The notes beneath the pieces are model-generated. The model worked only from the letters and a program-made list of their open reading frames with translations. It searched no databases and was not told where the DNA came from. Positions 11,268 through 23,721 of a stretch of DNA of 64,000 nt are shown here, in pieces. The stretch spans positions 12,020,932 through 12,084,931 of the forward strand of contig NC_092679.1 in NCBI RefSeq assembly GCF_964355755.1, in the 5' to 3' direction. Every line of letters starts with the position of its first letter. Within the stretch, counting starts at the first letter, position 1. The position numbers and the translations under genes were made by a program. The DNA comes from Antedon mediterranea. Its lineage: Eukaryota; Echinodermata; Crinoidea; Comatulida; Antedonidae.

Positions 11268-11504
11268 TAATGCACTTGTCAATTGTATGACCCACTATAC
11301 AACCCCCGGGAGAGGTGCATCATGGGTGCGTCATTTACAAATAACTACTGACGCAGGTGTGCGTCAAAAAACCTAGAAGGTACGTCACTTTACCACTTAA
11401 AACATAAACAGGTTTTATACAAATGTGTGCGTAATGGTCACCTAAAGAGTAAAGCTAAGTCACCTGGGGGTCGTATAGTGGGTCATACAATTGACAAGTG
11501 CATA
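11268..11504. mobile_element. MITE with 38-bp near-perfect inverted repeats
   Basis: The left arm begins ATGCACTTGTCAATTGTATG and continues to CCCACTATACAACCCCC. The right arm (11463-11503) is its reverse complement with about two mismatches. The interior has no ORF of note. It lies some 300 bp before the first recognised ABCD4 exon and may have been carried near the promoter. Confidence 0.88.
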
Positions 11505-11799
11505 AATGGGGAAATCCCAGTTGTAATTTGCTCCTCTCTGCACTCCGGCCGATCGCACTACGTCCTTGGCCAACTTAACTCATAACCCATCCATCCGTGA
11601 GGATCAAAGCTGTTCTCTTCGTTCAACAATCGTGCAACATATAATAGCAATGTGTAATCAGATAGTTAATCTACTTATGAAAAAAATATGTGAAACGAAT
11701 ATATACCCGTAGTTTATTAGTCTACAAGGCCTATGCCCAATTTATAATTCAATTTAACACAGGCTGAAGTTTCCTAAAAAAACCATTTTCTTTTTAAAG
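11505..11799 (+). other. Probable ABCD4 5' region; first exon not located
   Basis: The stretch 11535-11640 is somewhat GC-richer and could hold the ABCD4 promoter or 5' UTR. The exon at 11800 needs an upstream exon ending two bases into a codon, and no ATG followed by a fitting donor is obvious here. The first coding exon, roughly 10-15 residues, is therefore unassigned. Confidence 0.3.
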
Positions 11800-14700
11800 G
11801 TATACATTTGACCTGTTAAGTTGGAGAAGATTTTGTGCCATACTAAGGATTCTGTTCCCATCATTATTGTCATCAATATCTGCTTTATTTTTACTTTTAC
11901 TTGTCAGCGCAGTAGGTGGTAAGTTAATTAGTTTATAGACTAAAAATACGACCATGATGCATCAAAGACATGCAATTGGCGCAGTGTGTTGGACGTTGAA
12001 CTTCTGATTTCATGATCTGGAGATTCGTCGCATTGCTTTGTCCTAGGCCTTAGGAAAAGATGGTTTACTTAACATTTTCCTCTGCAAATAGGATCCTTGC
12101 AACATTATTACTTTTTGGACCCATTTCTGGTTGCAAAAAATGATGTGCTTTAAATATTCAAACTTTTATGATCACTTATTTTGTACATTGATAATTTTAT
12201 CTTAACAATATATCTTTTTTTAGAACAAATTTTTATCTACTTTGTTGGACTGATTCCAAGTAAGTTTTATTATGTTTTGGGCTATCAAGATTTGGCTGGT
12301 TTCCTTCAAGAGACGTGGAAAGCATTGCTTCTTATTATTTGCATTGCATTGGTACGTACATTAGTATGCGTTATATACTGTACATGCCAAAAAATGTAAT
12401 CAAATTGATTTTTTAAGGGGAGGCAGTTTTTAATGAAATGTTTATTAGAAAAGAAGTGTTTTTTAAATAAAAAATTGCTTCAATAAGTTTAATAGTCAAT
12501 TCTCTCAATACCAGACTTTTTTTTATGTCCGAAAAGTCTTAAATTCTTTTTCACTATTAAAACACATTTGGAAAAGCAGACATGCTAGGGCAGCCCAAGA
12601 GTGTCCAGTATTGAAAAAGTTGACTGTAGTTTATTACTAGAGTTTTTCATTTCTAGAGACATTTGCATTTGTACATATAGTAGGAATATTGATTGGTACA
12701 GACTAAGGCCCTGAATAAGCCATTATATACTCTTTTATTATTTTATAGTTTTTTTTTATTATTATATTCCCTTTCAACTGCACCCTTATTTTACCTACAT
12801 GACCTTAAAATTGATGTGATTTCATAAACCATCAATTTATTTATACAGATTTTGTATTTTTGTTTTTTTTTTATTTGTAGGCAAAAAGCTCTAAGCAGTA
12901 CATAAGTTCCTTGCTGGCCGTGCAATGGCGAGACCTCCTCACCAGCTATCTTCAACATTTTTATTTAAAAGATATTAATTATTACAAGATCAATGTTTTA
13001 CAAGTTGGACAGATTGATAATCCGTAAGTAAATAAAGCTATCAACACAAATGATTATATTGTGTGTAGTTGTTTAGTGTTTTATTTTCTAGTCAATAAGC
13101 ACAATTATGTTGCTTCAAGTTGCACTGGTTGCTTATCTAAACTTGTCTGTCGTGTTTTTTAAATATTGATTGAACGTAAATAGAAATAAGTTTTCATACA
13201 ATGTTGCACTGATGAGGGCTAGTGTTGCCCGAAAGCTCTGCTAACTTTTCTGGCTGTTTTACTTATCGTTTTGATTTAGCTTTTCGCTTTTTTTTTGTAT
13301 CTCCATTGAGATCCAGCCACTGATACCCACAGCATTGTCATTTTTTCAGTAATTTGCCTTTGGATTTATAAATATGTTTTAATAAATATGTTTTAATAAA
13401 TATAAATATGTTTTATGAAGTTGTTAATATGAACATTTAAGGGACCAACGGATTGCTGATGACGTAAACCAACTGTGCACAAAATTTAGCTCAATGGTAG
13501 CATTGCTAGTTATATCTCCATTTACCATCATTTACTACACAGTGAAAGTAATTGAGGTGTAAGTATAGTATAGTATACTTTGTATATTTTATATCACTTT
13601 CTGAAAGTCTATAAAGTGCTACCTGAATATTCTAAAGTAACACAGCAACCGATAATTTTCAACCGGTGTGCTGATCTCAAGTTTTAACCAGACCTAACGT
13701 TGCTTAACTTCAATGGTCTGAGAACCATTGGTTTACTACTGTAATAATAATAATAATATATTTCAATAATAATATAATAAATATTTCAGAACTGGTTATG
13801 TTGGACCATTGTGTATATACAGCTTCTTCATTCTTACAAACTTCATCAACAAGTTTATTATGTCTCCAGTTGTCAACCTCAAAGTGAAGTTAGATCGACA
13901 AGAAGGCGAATTCAGGTATGCATTTTGTCATTGAAATGAGCAACAAGTAAGGTATCCAAAAACACATTGAGACAAATTTATGTGAGGTGTTCACATAACT
14001 ACAAAATTAATAACATAATAGATACAAATGAAAAATATTGCTGAAATGTCATCAAATGCTTTACAATAATCGAGTGTTGTATTGTGAAATTTGGTGGTTT
14101 GACCCTGGATCCTGGGTTCAAATCATGTCGATGTCAGAATTTGTTGACAATTCCACCTTTCAAAGACTTTGTATAGAGAATCTGTCACTCTTGGAAATCC
14201 TTGGTTGTGTGCCTAAAAATTTTTTAAAAATTCACATTCACTACAACTTGTCCTAAGTTCGTCTATTTTTTTATTTTTTGTATTTAATGTATGCTTACCT
14301 GTAATAATAAAGCTATCATGCTTATTTTGTATCCTATTCCATTTTCCATTTTGTTACGTATTATTTTATGTTCGATTTTGGAATAAAAATGTCAGTGAAT
14401 GGATATAGTATTATTGAATCTTGACATATACCAACCATTAAACCTGGCTATTCACATGATTAATTAACCCAGTGCTGTATAACACATCTTTTGTTGTAGA
14501 AACAAAAATTAAAAGCTGTCTGTTTGTTAAAAATTGTATAAAACTATAAACTAATATCATTGATAGATTTAGATTTATCAGTAATTCGTCTTTCTTTATC
14601 AACAGGTTTAAGCATATGCAAATAAGATCACATTCCGAAACCATTGCATTCTACCAAGCTGCAAGTGTTGAACATAGTAGCACTGATCATAAACTAAGCA

Positions 14701-17700
14701 CACTCCTGAATACATTGAGAAATTATGTCAATCGTGAATTCTGGTTGCAAGGTAAACTTTATCAATATGTGTAAATAAATAACTGTTGTGATGAATATAT
14801 CAATCATATAATGAAAACAAAAGCCTTAGTAGTGATGGTAAGGGTATGTCAAGAAGAAGACTCAAGTTTGTTAAACAATACATTTTTTATTTGCACTGTG
14901 ATTAATATACTGAGTCAGTGATACTGGGAAAATGCAATGCATACAGCTGCAGCACAAGAAAGTCTTGTTCAATTAAACTTGCCCCTAATAGCCAGCCAGT
15001 CTTTCCAAGATTAAATGTGCCCAAGAAGACTGACCCAGTGAGATTATTCATCCTGGAAAGGCTAGTGCAAATAAAAAGAGTTGGGTTAATTACATCAATC
15101 GTCACTTGTTTATGGCTTGGTTATTTTTTTTTTTTTGGTGAAACTGATCAATTCCAAATGTAAACGTCGGTAAGGTGTAACTGTTGGAATGTTTTTCATG
15201 ATCTTGGTTTTACTTGTACACTACTTTGACTCTGGCAATTAATCAAGTTGTTAATGCATTGATATTAATGATTATTAAAAATGTTTTATGTTTTGCTATA
15301 GTTTCAATGAACGTGTGTGATTATATTGGTAGTATTGTGAGCTACATCATCATAGCCATACCAGTGTTTAAAGGTGAATACAGTCATCTTAGTCCTCAAG
15401 ACATCAGCAGTCTTGTTAGTGCTGTAAGTGCAATGCTAATTTTTAAACTTTTACATTTAAGTTTTCATCCATCCAATTTACTATCAAATTACATACAATT
15501 TTCTTGCCAATATTTTAAATTATTTGCTAAATCTCCTAGTATTTACGTAATCTTAACGCTATTTAATAGGCAGTGTGTTCATTCATGTATGGCCTCAATA
15601 TGTCCTACTGAGGAGCTTGTCGCTACTCCCTATTGTTAACTTACTCTATTTGCACTTGTTGGTATAGCGCCCTCATTTGTCTGTAACTATAGGCTGGTTT
15701 GATTGTTTGAAATTCTTTACTAATAAAGTCTCAGTTAAGACCGCTATATTGCAATCGACTTTGGTGAGAGGCTTAACTAAGACTTTCTCGATGGGCTTAG
15801 GGCTTAGATCTATAAGCCTAAGACAAAGTCTTTATATTGCAATCCGTCCCAGTAATACTCACTATATACTCTTAATACTAAAACAGACCTCTAATAATCA
15901 TTGGAACTTCCCTATGTTTTAAGCGATCTCCCACCTCCTGCTAAAGGCATCATTTCTCCACATCGTTTTTGATGTACAAAAAACACCCTGATATTTCATA
16001 AACATGACATGACATGGGTTAGAGACCGACTTCCTAGTTCTCATCTCACCTTTCGAGGGGGTTACCCCGGTGAACTGGTTCACAAAATAGCCCCTGTATC
16101 AGGGGGAATTACCATACCATCTGACAGGACAGTGATTAATTTACTATTGGTAATCCTTGACCACTTGTTCCTAATATAAAGACAAAATAGAAAACAAATA
16201 GAAAAATGTATAGTACGTGTTTCATGATGTCATTTTTTATTTCAGAATTCTTTTGTTTGTATGTATTTGATATATTCATTTACTCAACTCATTGATCTTT
16301 CAAATCAAGTATCTGATATTGCAGGTCTTTCTCATAGGTAAATATTATGTATGTCATTTCCAGTTTACATTGGCTGCAGAGACCTGAAATGAGTGGGGAG
16401 GGGATATTTCATGAATAAAAGAAATGGGTGACATCAAGTTGCATTAAAAGAAAAAAAAACAATTTTAATGTGTTGTTAAGTAGGAACACATAATTGCATT
16501 CAGTTTACCAGCAATTAAAGGTGCACAGACTGGCTAGACCGGATACACACTTGCAGGAGTTTTCAGTTATGTTAGCAAATACTATTTTTTAGGATTGGTG
16601 AATTGATGGAGGTTTTGCAGGAACTTGATAAAGATGAAGTTAAACCACAAAAGGAATCAACACCAAAATCTCCCTTACCTATTTTCAAACACCAAAAGTT
16701 AATTAATGAATACAGTGATGAGGATGACAGTAAGCTGCCAAAGAATGAGAGAATGAGACAGAATACAGTAATAGAGCTAATGAATGTATCTGTCTTCCCA
16801 CCAGATGGAAAAGAAGCCTTAATTAAAGGTATGTTTACACTGTAGGCAGTTTTCAGCCAAGCATGTAAACCTTGGCATTAACAGGTGATGTCCACATTAA
16901 ATTGATTTGCATATGACAGTGTAGTTTAGCGAACAGTTGTTCTTTATTTTGATTTAGGACAGAAGCATTGACCTTTTAAACTTGAATAAAAAACAAAAAT
17001 AAATTTAACATTTTCTTAATTAACAATTTTATAAATTAATCAACAACAATAATGGGAGAATTATAAAAATGATAATTTCATCATCATTCAATACCCTTAC
17101 TGCAGGCAAGCCTTTCATAAAGCCTAGCTATAGGTTTAGGTTACTACTGTAAGTATTTGCCTGTGGGTATGCTGCATCTTTTGTAGTAGTCCACCCCTGA
17201 AAACAAAAAGTCCTAGGCATACAGTATTGCTTGACACCACAGGGGTCATTTAACATTTAAGTTTTTGTAGAAAAAGTTTTCTAATTTCACAATGTGTTAC
17301 CAGTGGTTATACAACTTTCAGTAAGGCGTATGTACAGTATAACTCAAAATTGAACTCATAGTCATAAACTGCCTATGGAACTATTACATTAAGCTTGTTC
17401 CCACTTGGATGTAAGCACACTACAAGTACATTTGACCAAATATGGCATGATAAATTAATTGAACTGTTGTGATTTGTCAACTCACTAAACTCAAGCTTGA
17501 ATCTACCATCAAAAAATGCTTTCAGATTTTGTTGTTATTAATAAAATTGGAATGTTATAAGATGTATTGTCCCCCAAAAATATGAAAAATGAAGATCAGA
17601 CTTTGAATACCATAGGTTATTTTGCAGTTTAATTAAAGTTATAGAAAAAAACAATAAGGTTTTCACTTAATAACATAAAAATGTGGTTAAATTCAACCAA

Positions 17701-20037
17701 AAATCCATTGGCTGGCAGCCAATTTGACTATTTTTTGTTAAGATCCAATTTTTGGTCACTATTATGTGACATTAAAATGGCATATTCAACAAAAAAATTT
17801 AAAAATTTTTGTTCATGGGGACAATACATCTTTAAACATTGGATACTGTTTGCCTTGTACATGCAGCACCATACAAAGCATCCCACAATGCAACATACAA
17901 TTAGCTTCTGGGCAGCTGCAAGACATGAAATGTGAAAAATGAATTGTTGTTTTATTGTCATTATTGTTGCAGACCTTTCTCTTGTCATCAGCTTTGGAAG
18001 GAATATCTTGATAACTGGCGACACAGGCAGTGGGAAGACATCATTGTTGCGATTGCTCTTTGGTCTGTGGCCTCATGTGCAAGGCACAATTCACAAATCA
18101 AATTTATTCAATACAAAGAATATGTTTACTTTACCACAAAAGCCATACCTTATAAATGGATCATTGGAAGATCAGGTAAGATCTTGTAATTTGATCAGAA
18201 CTCATCTTGGTAATATTAATGCAAGGAACAATTCACAAATCAAATGTATACAATGATAAAGAACATGTTTGCTTTTACCCCAAAAGCCATATCTTATATT
18301 GGATCACTGAAACGTTAGGTAAGGTCTAGTAATTGGTAATGAAAGCTTATTTTATTATAAACTCTATTTTTTTATATATACATTTTATTGTTGTTTAGCT
18401 TTTGATGCTTGTATTTGTATTATCAGAATTCGACATGTAATAATGCCAGGCAGTCGTAAATGTACTTATAATTAGATAGTTGCTCCCAGTCAAGTTCAGT
18501 TCTTCTTTAACAATGGTAAACAATTTATGGTAAATAAAGACAATAAAGATATATTAAATTGTCCCCCTGAACAATTTGGTGATTAACCTACATTAAAAAT
18601 ACAAGAAGACAATGATACAATAAATTGCATAAATCTTCATTTTTCATGTTTTTTTTGTGGGGTAAATACATCTTTAATAAGTTTGATTTCAGAAAACACC
18701 ATATATACACAACTTACATAATTCTATACAAATTCAATTCTGCTGCCTGTTGTCCAATTGTGATTCAGTAAAATTCACTATTCAAAAACACTCATTGTTT
18801 TTGTAACTTGCCATTTCAGTTCTTCAATTTAATATGTTTGATAAAAACGGTATTTTCAGAACATAAAGGTTCAGAAAAAACATTTATATTTTTTATTTGC
18901 ACGCCTGCTAAAATTTTAGCTAAAGTGTAGTTAAATTGTAATCTTAATCTGTTGATCATTAAATAGTTAAATAAGCCTAAACATCAATTTCCATTTTACA
19001 TTTTTTTTTTTTTCCCATTAGTGCTACTTAATGCTGTATCAGTAATGTGCAAATTGTTTTTGTGCAAAACACTTACGGTAATAGTAAACTATTACATAAA
19101 TGATTTTCCTATTGTATTGTACACAATTGTTTGCATTTAACTACGCTAGTACCAGATGATTCCTGACCAATCGTGAGCAATTACATGCTCTCTGGTTGAC
19201 CAGGTTGTAAGCAAGATTCTGTGAAAACATTCTTGAAATTATGTTGATGCGACAAAAAATCAGTATACCTCGTTGTTAGCCTGGCTTTAAAACACGAGAA
19301 TGATGAAATCGGGCAAACATCTTGGACTAGCTTGTCACTTGTAATACAGATACCTGATAACGTATGATACTTTTAACTATAACACTATATTTTAGTTCTT
19401 GGCTACTTTTTTTATGACTTAAATTTTTTTAAATACATAGATAATTTATCCAGATAAAAAGAAAAAGAGGAATGAAAATCTACTGGATGTAATCAAGTTA
19501 GTTGGACTTAATAAGTTATTATCTCGTGTACAAGACATAAAAGATCCAGTGCCGTGGAGCTGGAATAATGTACTTACACCAGGGGAAATGCAAAGAATCT
19601 CATTTGCAAGACTATTTTATCATAGGCCTAAACTTGCCTGTAAGTATTGATAAAACATGTTAATGTTTATCTACAGTATCCATTTTATTTTCTTCCATTA
19701 CTTACAAGCGGCAAATATCAAAAATTATAATATACTAATATTTCATTTAGGAAACCCAGATACTTTAAGCCATCTTAAGAATATCTTCTATTGAGAGTGT
19801 TGACTGCATCATTGCATAAAATATTTTTAAATTTCAGTTTTAGATGAATCCACAAGTGCGCTGTCTGTGACTACAGAAGCTAGTCTTTATGAACAGTGTT
19901 TAGCCTATGACATCACCCTAGTTAGCGTTGGCCATCGCGACTCCCTGCGTCAATATCACTGTGCTGAACTTAAACTATATGGAAATGGTTCCTGGAGATT
20001 GGAAAATATCTCAGCTAATATACTTACAGTATTGTAG
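11800..20037 (+). CDS. ABCD4: ABCD4, lysosomal cobalamin ABC half-transporter (12 exons found; N-terminal exon missing)
   Basis: Exons: 11800-11918, 12224-12351, 12881-13023, 13442-13558, 13790-13915, 14606-14751, 15302-15423, 16246-16337, 16593-16828, 17973-18175, 19441-19639, 19838-20037. All junctions are GT..AG and join in phase to 1831 nt (~609 residues; human ABCD4 has 606). Family blocks visible include [41 protein letters not shown] and SPFTIIYY. They match ABCD4 better than the peroxisomal ABCD1-3. Known role: the ABCD4 half-transporter dimerises in lysosomes and, with LMBD1, moves cobalamin to the cytosol. The ATPase motifs are intact, so the gene is probably functional. The start codon lies in an unidentified upstream exon. 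The gene is convergent with DAAM. Confidence 0.93.
11973..12040 (+). repeat. tRNA-derived SINE fragment
   Basis: The tRNA-like head GGCGCAGTGTGTTGGACGTT matches the minus-strand SINE heads at 26.9 and 37.2 kb. It lies in an ABCD4 intron and is truncated, with no body or tail recognised. Confidence 0.4.
14068..14130 (+). repeat. tRNA-like (SINE) fragment
   Basis: A stretch ending CTGGGTTCAAATC looks like a degenerate tRNA-derived Pol III promoter with a B-box-like GGTTCAAATC. It lies in an ABCD4 intron. No complete tRNA fold is possible. Confidence 0.35.
15424..16245 (+). other. ABCD4 intron with unclassified repeats
   Basis: The intron between exons 7 and 8. Two near-identical words (TATATTGCAATC near 15745 and 15832) and several AAGTCT/AGACTT pairs suggest a decayed inverted element at about 15,700-15,860. 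Positions 16010-16130 have an unusual GC-richer stretch (GAGGGGGTTACCCC). Nothing here is coding beyond the exon at 15302-15423. Confidence 0.4.
17556..17834 (+). mobile_element. MITE, TATTGTCCC family, copy B (best copy)
   Basis: The left end AAGATGTATTGTCCCC and the right end GGGGACAATACATCTTT are inverted repeats. The interior is AT-rich and non-coding. It lies in the ABCD4 intron before the Walker A exon. Copies A (3149-3472) and C (18545-18678) share ends and internal words. Confidence 0.82.
18219..18345 (+). pseudogene. Decayed duplicate of the ABCD4 Walker A exon 3' end plus donor
   Basis: Starting from GGAACAATTCACAAATCAAA, this stretch matches the last ~95 bp of the exon at 17973-18175 and its following intron start, offset by about 142 bp. 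The copy keeps the equivalents of CCAAAAGCCATA and a GGTAAGGTCT donor-like site. It has small indels and substitutions that break the reading frame. It lacks its own acceptor, so it cannot be an independent exon. Confidence 0.82.
18545..18678 (-). mobile_element. MITE, TATTGTCCC family, copy C (short)
   Basis: AAAGATATATTAAATTGTCC at one end and GTGGGGTAAATACATCTTT at the other are inverted. AATCTTCATTTTTCAT is the reverse complement of an internal word of copy B. A shortened, diverged copy. Confidence 0.55.
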
Positions 20038-20352
20038 GTGCAGCCTTAACAATTGTTAAAATTGTTTAATATAATGACATGAAATTAATAATACAATTTT
20101 TTAGGGTGATCAGTGACCCAAAATTGACAGTAATTTGTTAATATAATAATATAAGATTTATAAAGCGCACATATCCACAAAGTGCTCAAGGCGCTTTATA
20201 TTAATAAATTATACCACAAATAGAGCTCTATTTTATATCCGTTGCTTTTAAATTGTGATTTTCTGTCCATTTTTTAATATTTTTTTTATTGTTAATGATT
20301 TCAGTAATTTTCTGTATTTATGTAGGTTAGAGAGATTTTCTCAACAAATAAA
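20038..20352 (+). terminator. ABCD4: ABCD4 3' UTR with AATAAA poly(A) signal
   Basis: AATAAA occurs at 20347-20352, about 310 bp after the stop codon, and is followed by T-rich sequence. It is the first good canonical signal downstream. The 3' end has not been verified. Confidence 0.45.
20140..20212 (+). repeat. Retroposon 3'-tail repeat, copy 1
   Basis: AGATTTATAAAGCGCACATA followed by TCCACAAAGTGCTCAAGGCGCTT is a word also present inverted at 30812-30872. Such tails are common at the 3' ends of LINE/SINE families in marine deuterostomes (established pattern; family not assigned). Confidence 0.6.
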
Positions 20353-23300
20353 GATTTTAATTTTATACATAAATTTACATAGATTTAGAAATCTCTAAAT
20401 AAACATAGCTAGACAAAGCTATATTTTTAGAAGTCTTTTAAATAGTTTTTTTATCAAGACAAATTTTATACTGTATTATCAAGCAAATTTGTATAATCTA
20501 TGTAACTATATTATATGTCTGAAGCAATAATTTGCTAGTTGAGGTACATTTTGACTAGGATAAAACGTTTTAAGTCTTCCATTCATACTGTACTTATAAA
20601 TCATGTATGATAAAATAGTATTATTGATAAAAGTATTAAAATATATATAATATTGATCAGATATCTGAGTTTTTGTTCTTTTATTCTTAAGTCCAAGGGA
20701 GCTTCACAAAGTAAAAATGTTTTATTGGTGCAATATTTTTTGTATTTTGATGTTTTTTAGGGGCAACTGACTCTTTGAGTTATAGTAAATGTTTGCTTTA
20801 GTTGCCCCTGACCATTGTGCCTTGTTTCTGTTCTGTATTATTTTAATGTTTATTGGTCGAATAAATAAATGAAATGAACCAATGTTTAGAGCTGATTTGA
20901 CCATTTTATAGTATGGCTTTTTTAAACATTAGAATCGTCCATATCTTTTGGTCATAGTACTAGTATGTGTGCATGTAGTTATACCTGTATGCTAAGAATA
21001 TAAAAATAGAAAGGTTTCAACTTTGATTGTAGCTGTCAACAAGGGAAAGATTACTGTAAATCTATTTTAGGATAAAAAAAATGACACAAATACAGAAATG
21101 CTTCACCTTACATAAGATTTAATAGTTTGAAAAAATGAAGAAAAGGAAATTCAAGGCGACAATGTAAACATTTACAGCCCACGTTGATTGTTAAATGTCA
21201 GTCTGTACACATCACAGTTTCTTAAACTAGAGACCAGTATCATAAATGATGATAAATAGAGTAGCCTAGATGATGACGATTTTTTCATGAAAAAAAACAA
21301 CCCACATGTAAAAACTTCAATTCTGTTTCAAAGTGCATGAAGATATCCTCTGCACACACACAGCGTAATCTAACTATCAATCCTTAATGATTAAGATATT
21401 TAAGAAGTGTACAACAACTGGAGCTGTTTTTTTTTATTATCAAACAAGTTTTGATCTAATGTTACTGATAGAATAAAAGAAATGGACAGAAAATGAAGAA
21501 TAAAACGGCACCAAAAGGTCATAAATAATTAGAAATGTTACATTGATTTTATAGACTAATGTAAAAAATAATGATTAAGTGAATTCCTTTTTATGTTCTT
21601 TATATTAAAAAGTGCTAACAACAGACTTGCTTATTATATACTGCATATAAATGTGTATATTTACAAATATAATAATAACATAAAATATTTACATCTCAAA
21701 AATATCAACACAATGGTTTTCAAAATGAAATTCATTGATTGTTTTTTCTTTTTTTGCTTTGCACTTGAAAGCACCCATACAAACCATTTGAAAATACAAT
21801 AGTAGCATGGCATCTCGTTTTAATAAGTTATTTGACAAATAATTCTTGTTAATTTTCATAATACAAAATAGTTTCCTATAGATTTGAAAATGTATAACAT
21901 TATTACACATTATGTAATATTATATAAATATGTGTATTGAAATTAATATGTTATATCATATGAAAATTCACCATAGTTTGTCTAGCCTTTATAATTACCA
22001 TATTGTGAATGGGCACTCTGTTTGGTTTGAATACGTGTGCACTCCTTAATAGGAACAATTGCCAATCTCCACTTTAAAATATACATCCAGATATAGAGGA
22101 TGCTTTTATTCTTGTCTACAAAATATCTTATTTGCACAGAACTGATAAACATTATTGACTAAAATTCACTGTACTGTAGAATGTCTCATAAAGTAATATA
22201 ATAATAGTCTTTATGATAATAATAGTCATAATATAATGTCCCTCAAGCCTAGTTTACACCAGCAAACTTTAGTTTGCAAACAAAGAAATCTCAATTTGAT
22301 CAAGTTTCCTACTAAAATCCTAGGTTTAAGCGCTCTGTTCAAATAAGCCAACCCATTTTTCTCATCACAATGATATAAATCATATTATAACTACAACTAT
22401 ATTATAAATGAATGCATATTAAATTATGATGTATTTATTCAATAATTTAATACAAATATTATTGTTATATAATAAGGGAATACAGTATACAAAACATTAT
22501 GATGTATTAATTAAATAACTTATTAATATTTATTATTACAAGGTTTTTACTATGTGAACATAATACTTATACTTGTACATGTTTGTGAAAAATAACTTAC
22601 TGGTCATGAGTGAATGTTTTACATCAGAACCTCTGTTCAGGGTAACCTCTATTCGAGGGACACCCTATTCAGGGACAGCTCAAATAAGGGGACACCCTAT
22701 TCAGGGATTCCTCTATTTAAAGGATACCCCTACTGCATCATTCATGATGTAATCATTGAGGGCGGTAGAGATATTTACATATATAACACTTACGGTGTAT
22801 ATTTCTTCACAAAAGACTTTACAAAATGCCTGAAATACACTACATTACATTTAGAAAACAAACGTAAACAAAAGATTTCTATCATTGATACATTTTTCAT
22901 ATTTCTAAACCTAAACACAACATCAAGAAAGCGTTGAAAATACATTGCACATTTTACAATTTCTAGCACCTGAAACATTTTACAGGTGACGGTCATTGAT
23001 TGAATTAAGAAAACATGAAAGCATGAAAGATTGTACATTTTTTTTAAATAGTAAATTTATAGGCAAATATTCCTGATGTTGTTTTCTTTAGTATGAATTT
23101 CTAAAAAAGCATTATGAATAAAATCAAAGAATTTATCTTGTACACTACAATCTTGAGACCAAGAATACATATTGGAGCAATAAATAAATTAGTAAATGAA
23201 AATGAAAATGTCACAACATTATGCTGTTTGAAACAAACATACCATTTATAAGATATAATTAAAAAAATGATAATAGTAATTTAATATTAAACTAGTATTT

Positions 23301-23490
23301 CAATTGTATATTATATGAAAATTATATATGATATATAATGTAAATAAGACCTGATAATTATATTAAGTAGATGAAATCATATATAGCATTTTTAGCAGTA
23401 ATAATATATGGGCATAAATAATGAAAGCCGTGTACACTTTGACCTCTAACCCCACACATAAATGAAACCATTAACTATTTGAAAGACAAT
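20353..23490. other. Tail-to-tail intergenic region between ABCD4 and DAAM
   Basis: No gene was seen. The sequence is AT-rich throughout. Positions 20757-20880 form a repeat (GGGGCAACTGACTC, then GCCCCTGA, and an AATAAATGAAATGAA tail) with a relative near 50163. Positions 22616-22735 hold copies of the CTCTATT..GGGACACC repeat. The 3' UTR of DAAM must extend leftward from 23491, but no poly(A) signal stands out. Confidence 0.5.
22616..22735 (+). repeat. CTCTATT/GGGGACACC dispersed repeat
   Basis: Four to five short units of the type ACCTCTATTCGAGGGACACC and CCTATTCAGGGA in a row. Related stretches occur at 33040-33130, 33165-33300 and 38310-38575. Confidence 0.65.
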
Positions 23491-23721
23491 TTAATAAGCT
23501 GTTATATTTTTCTTCCCTGTTCGTTCTCTGCTGTTACCATTTTCTGCATCTTTAACGTTTCGTCGTTTATTGCGTTTGATCTTGGCCATATCCTCTCCAA
23601 AAACGTCTCCTGTTCGTAGTGCCGATATGAGATCATCAAACTCACCGACACCATTCTTGCCTTTTCCTTTGTTTTCTTGCTGCCCCTTTTTGTTCTTTTT
23701 CTTTCTTTCCTTTTCCATTTT
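23491..23721 (-). other. DAAM1: DAAM exon 23: DAD autoregulatory tail
   Basis: Residues 998-1073. A lysine-rich stretch ([19 protein letters not shown]) precedes [15 protein letters not shown] (residues ~1024-1038) and the basic cluster KRNKRR. This is the diaphanous autoregulatory domain that binds the FH3/DID region and keeps the formin closed until Dishevelled or Rho releases it. Stop TAA at 23491-23493. Confidence 0.94.

Larger units (their letters stand above)
11800..16337 (+). other. ABCD4: ABCD4 transmembrane domain exons 1-8
   Basis: Six hydrophobic segments can be placed: [18 protein letters not shown] (first exon), [10 protein letters not shown] (end of 12224-12351), [15 protein letters not shown] (13442-13558), [12 protein letters not shown] (13790-13915), [15 protein letters not shown] (15302-15423) and [12 protein letters not shown] (16246-16337). 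The ABCD-family NPDQR motif spans the junction 13023/13442. The exon at 14606-14751 encodes the cytosolic block between segments 4 and 5. Confidence 0.85.
16593..20037 (+). other. ABCD4: ABCD4 linker and nucleotide-binding domain exons 9-12
   Basis: Exon 16593-16828 encodes a polar, charged linker ([15 protein letters not shown]), then the start of the NBD. Exon 17973-18175 carries the Walker [10 protein letters not shown] and the Q-loop LPQKPYL. Exon 19441-19639 carries the ABC signature LTPGEMQR (the family form has PGEMQ in place of SGGQ). Exon 19838-20037 carries Walker B with the catalytic glutamate (FLDESTSAL), the H-loop (SVGHR), and a TAG at 20035-20037. No catalytic residue appears lost. 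Confidence 0.9.

Noticed and set aside
10925-11376. Overlapping 70-95-codon frames
   Set aside because: They span the inverted arms of two MITEs and their flanks; no conserved domain.
15214-15639. 141-codon plus-strand frame taken as a single gene
   Set aside because: Only 15302-15423 is coding (an ABCD4 exon with clear acceptor and donor); the rest is intron read-through.
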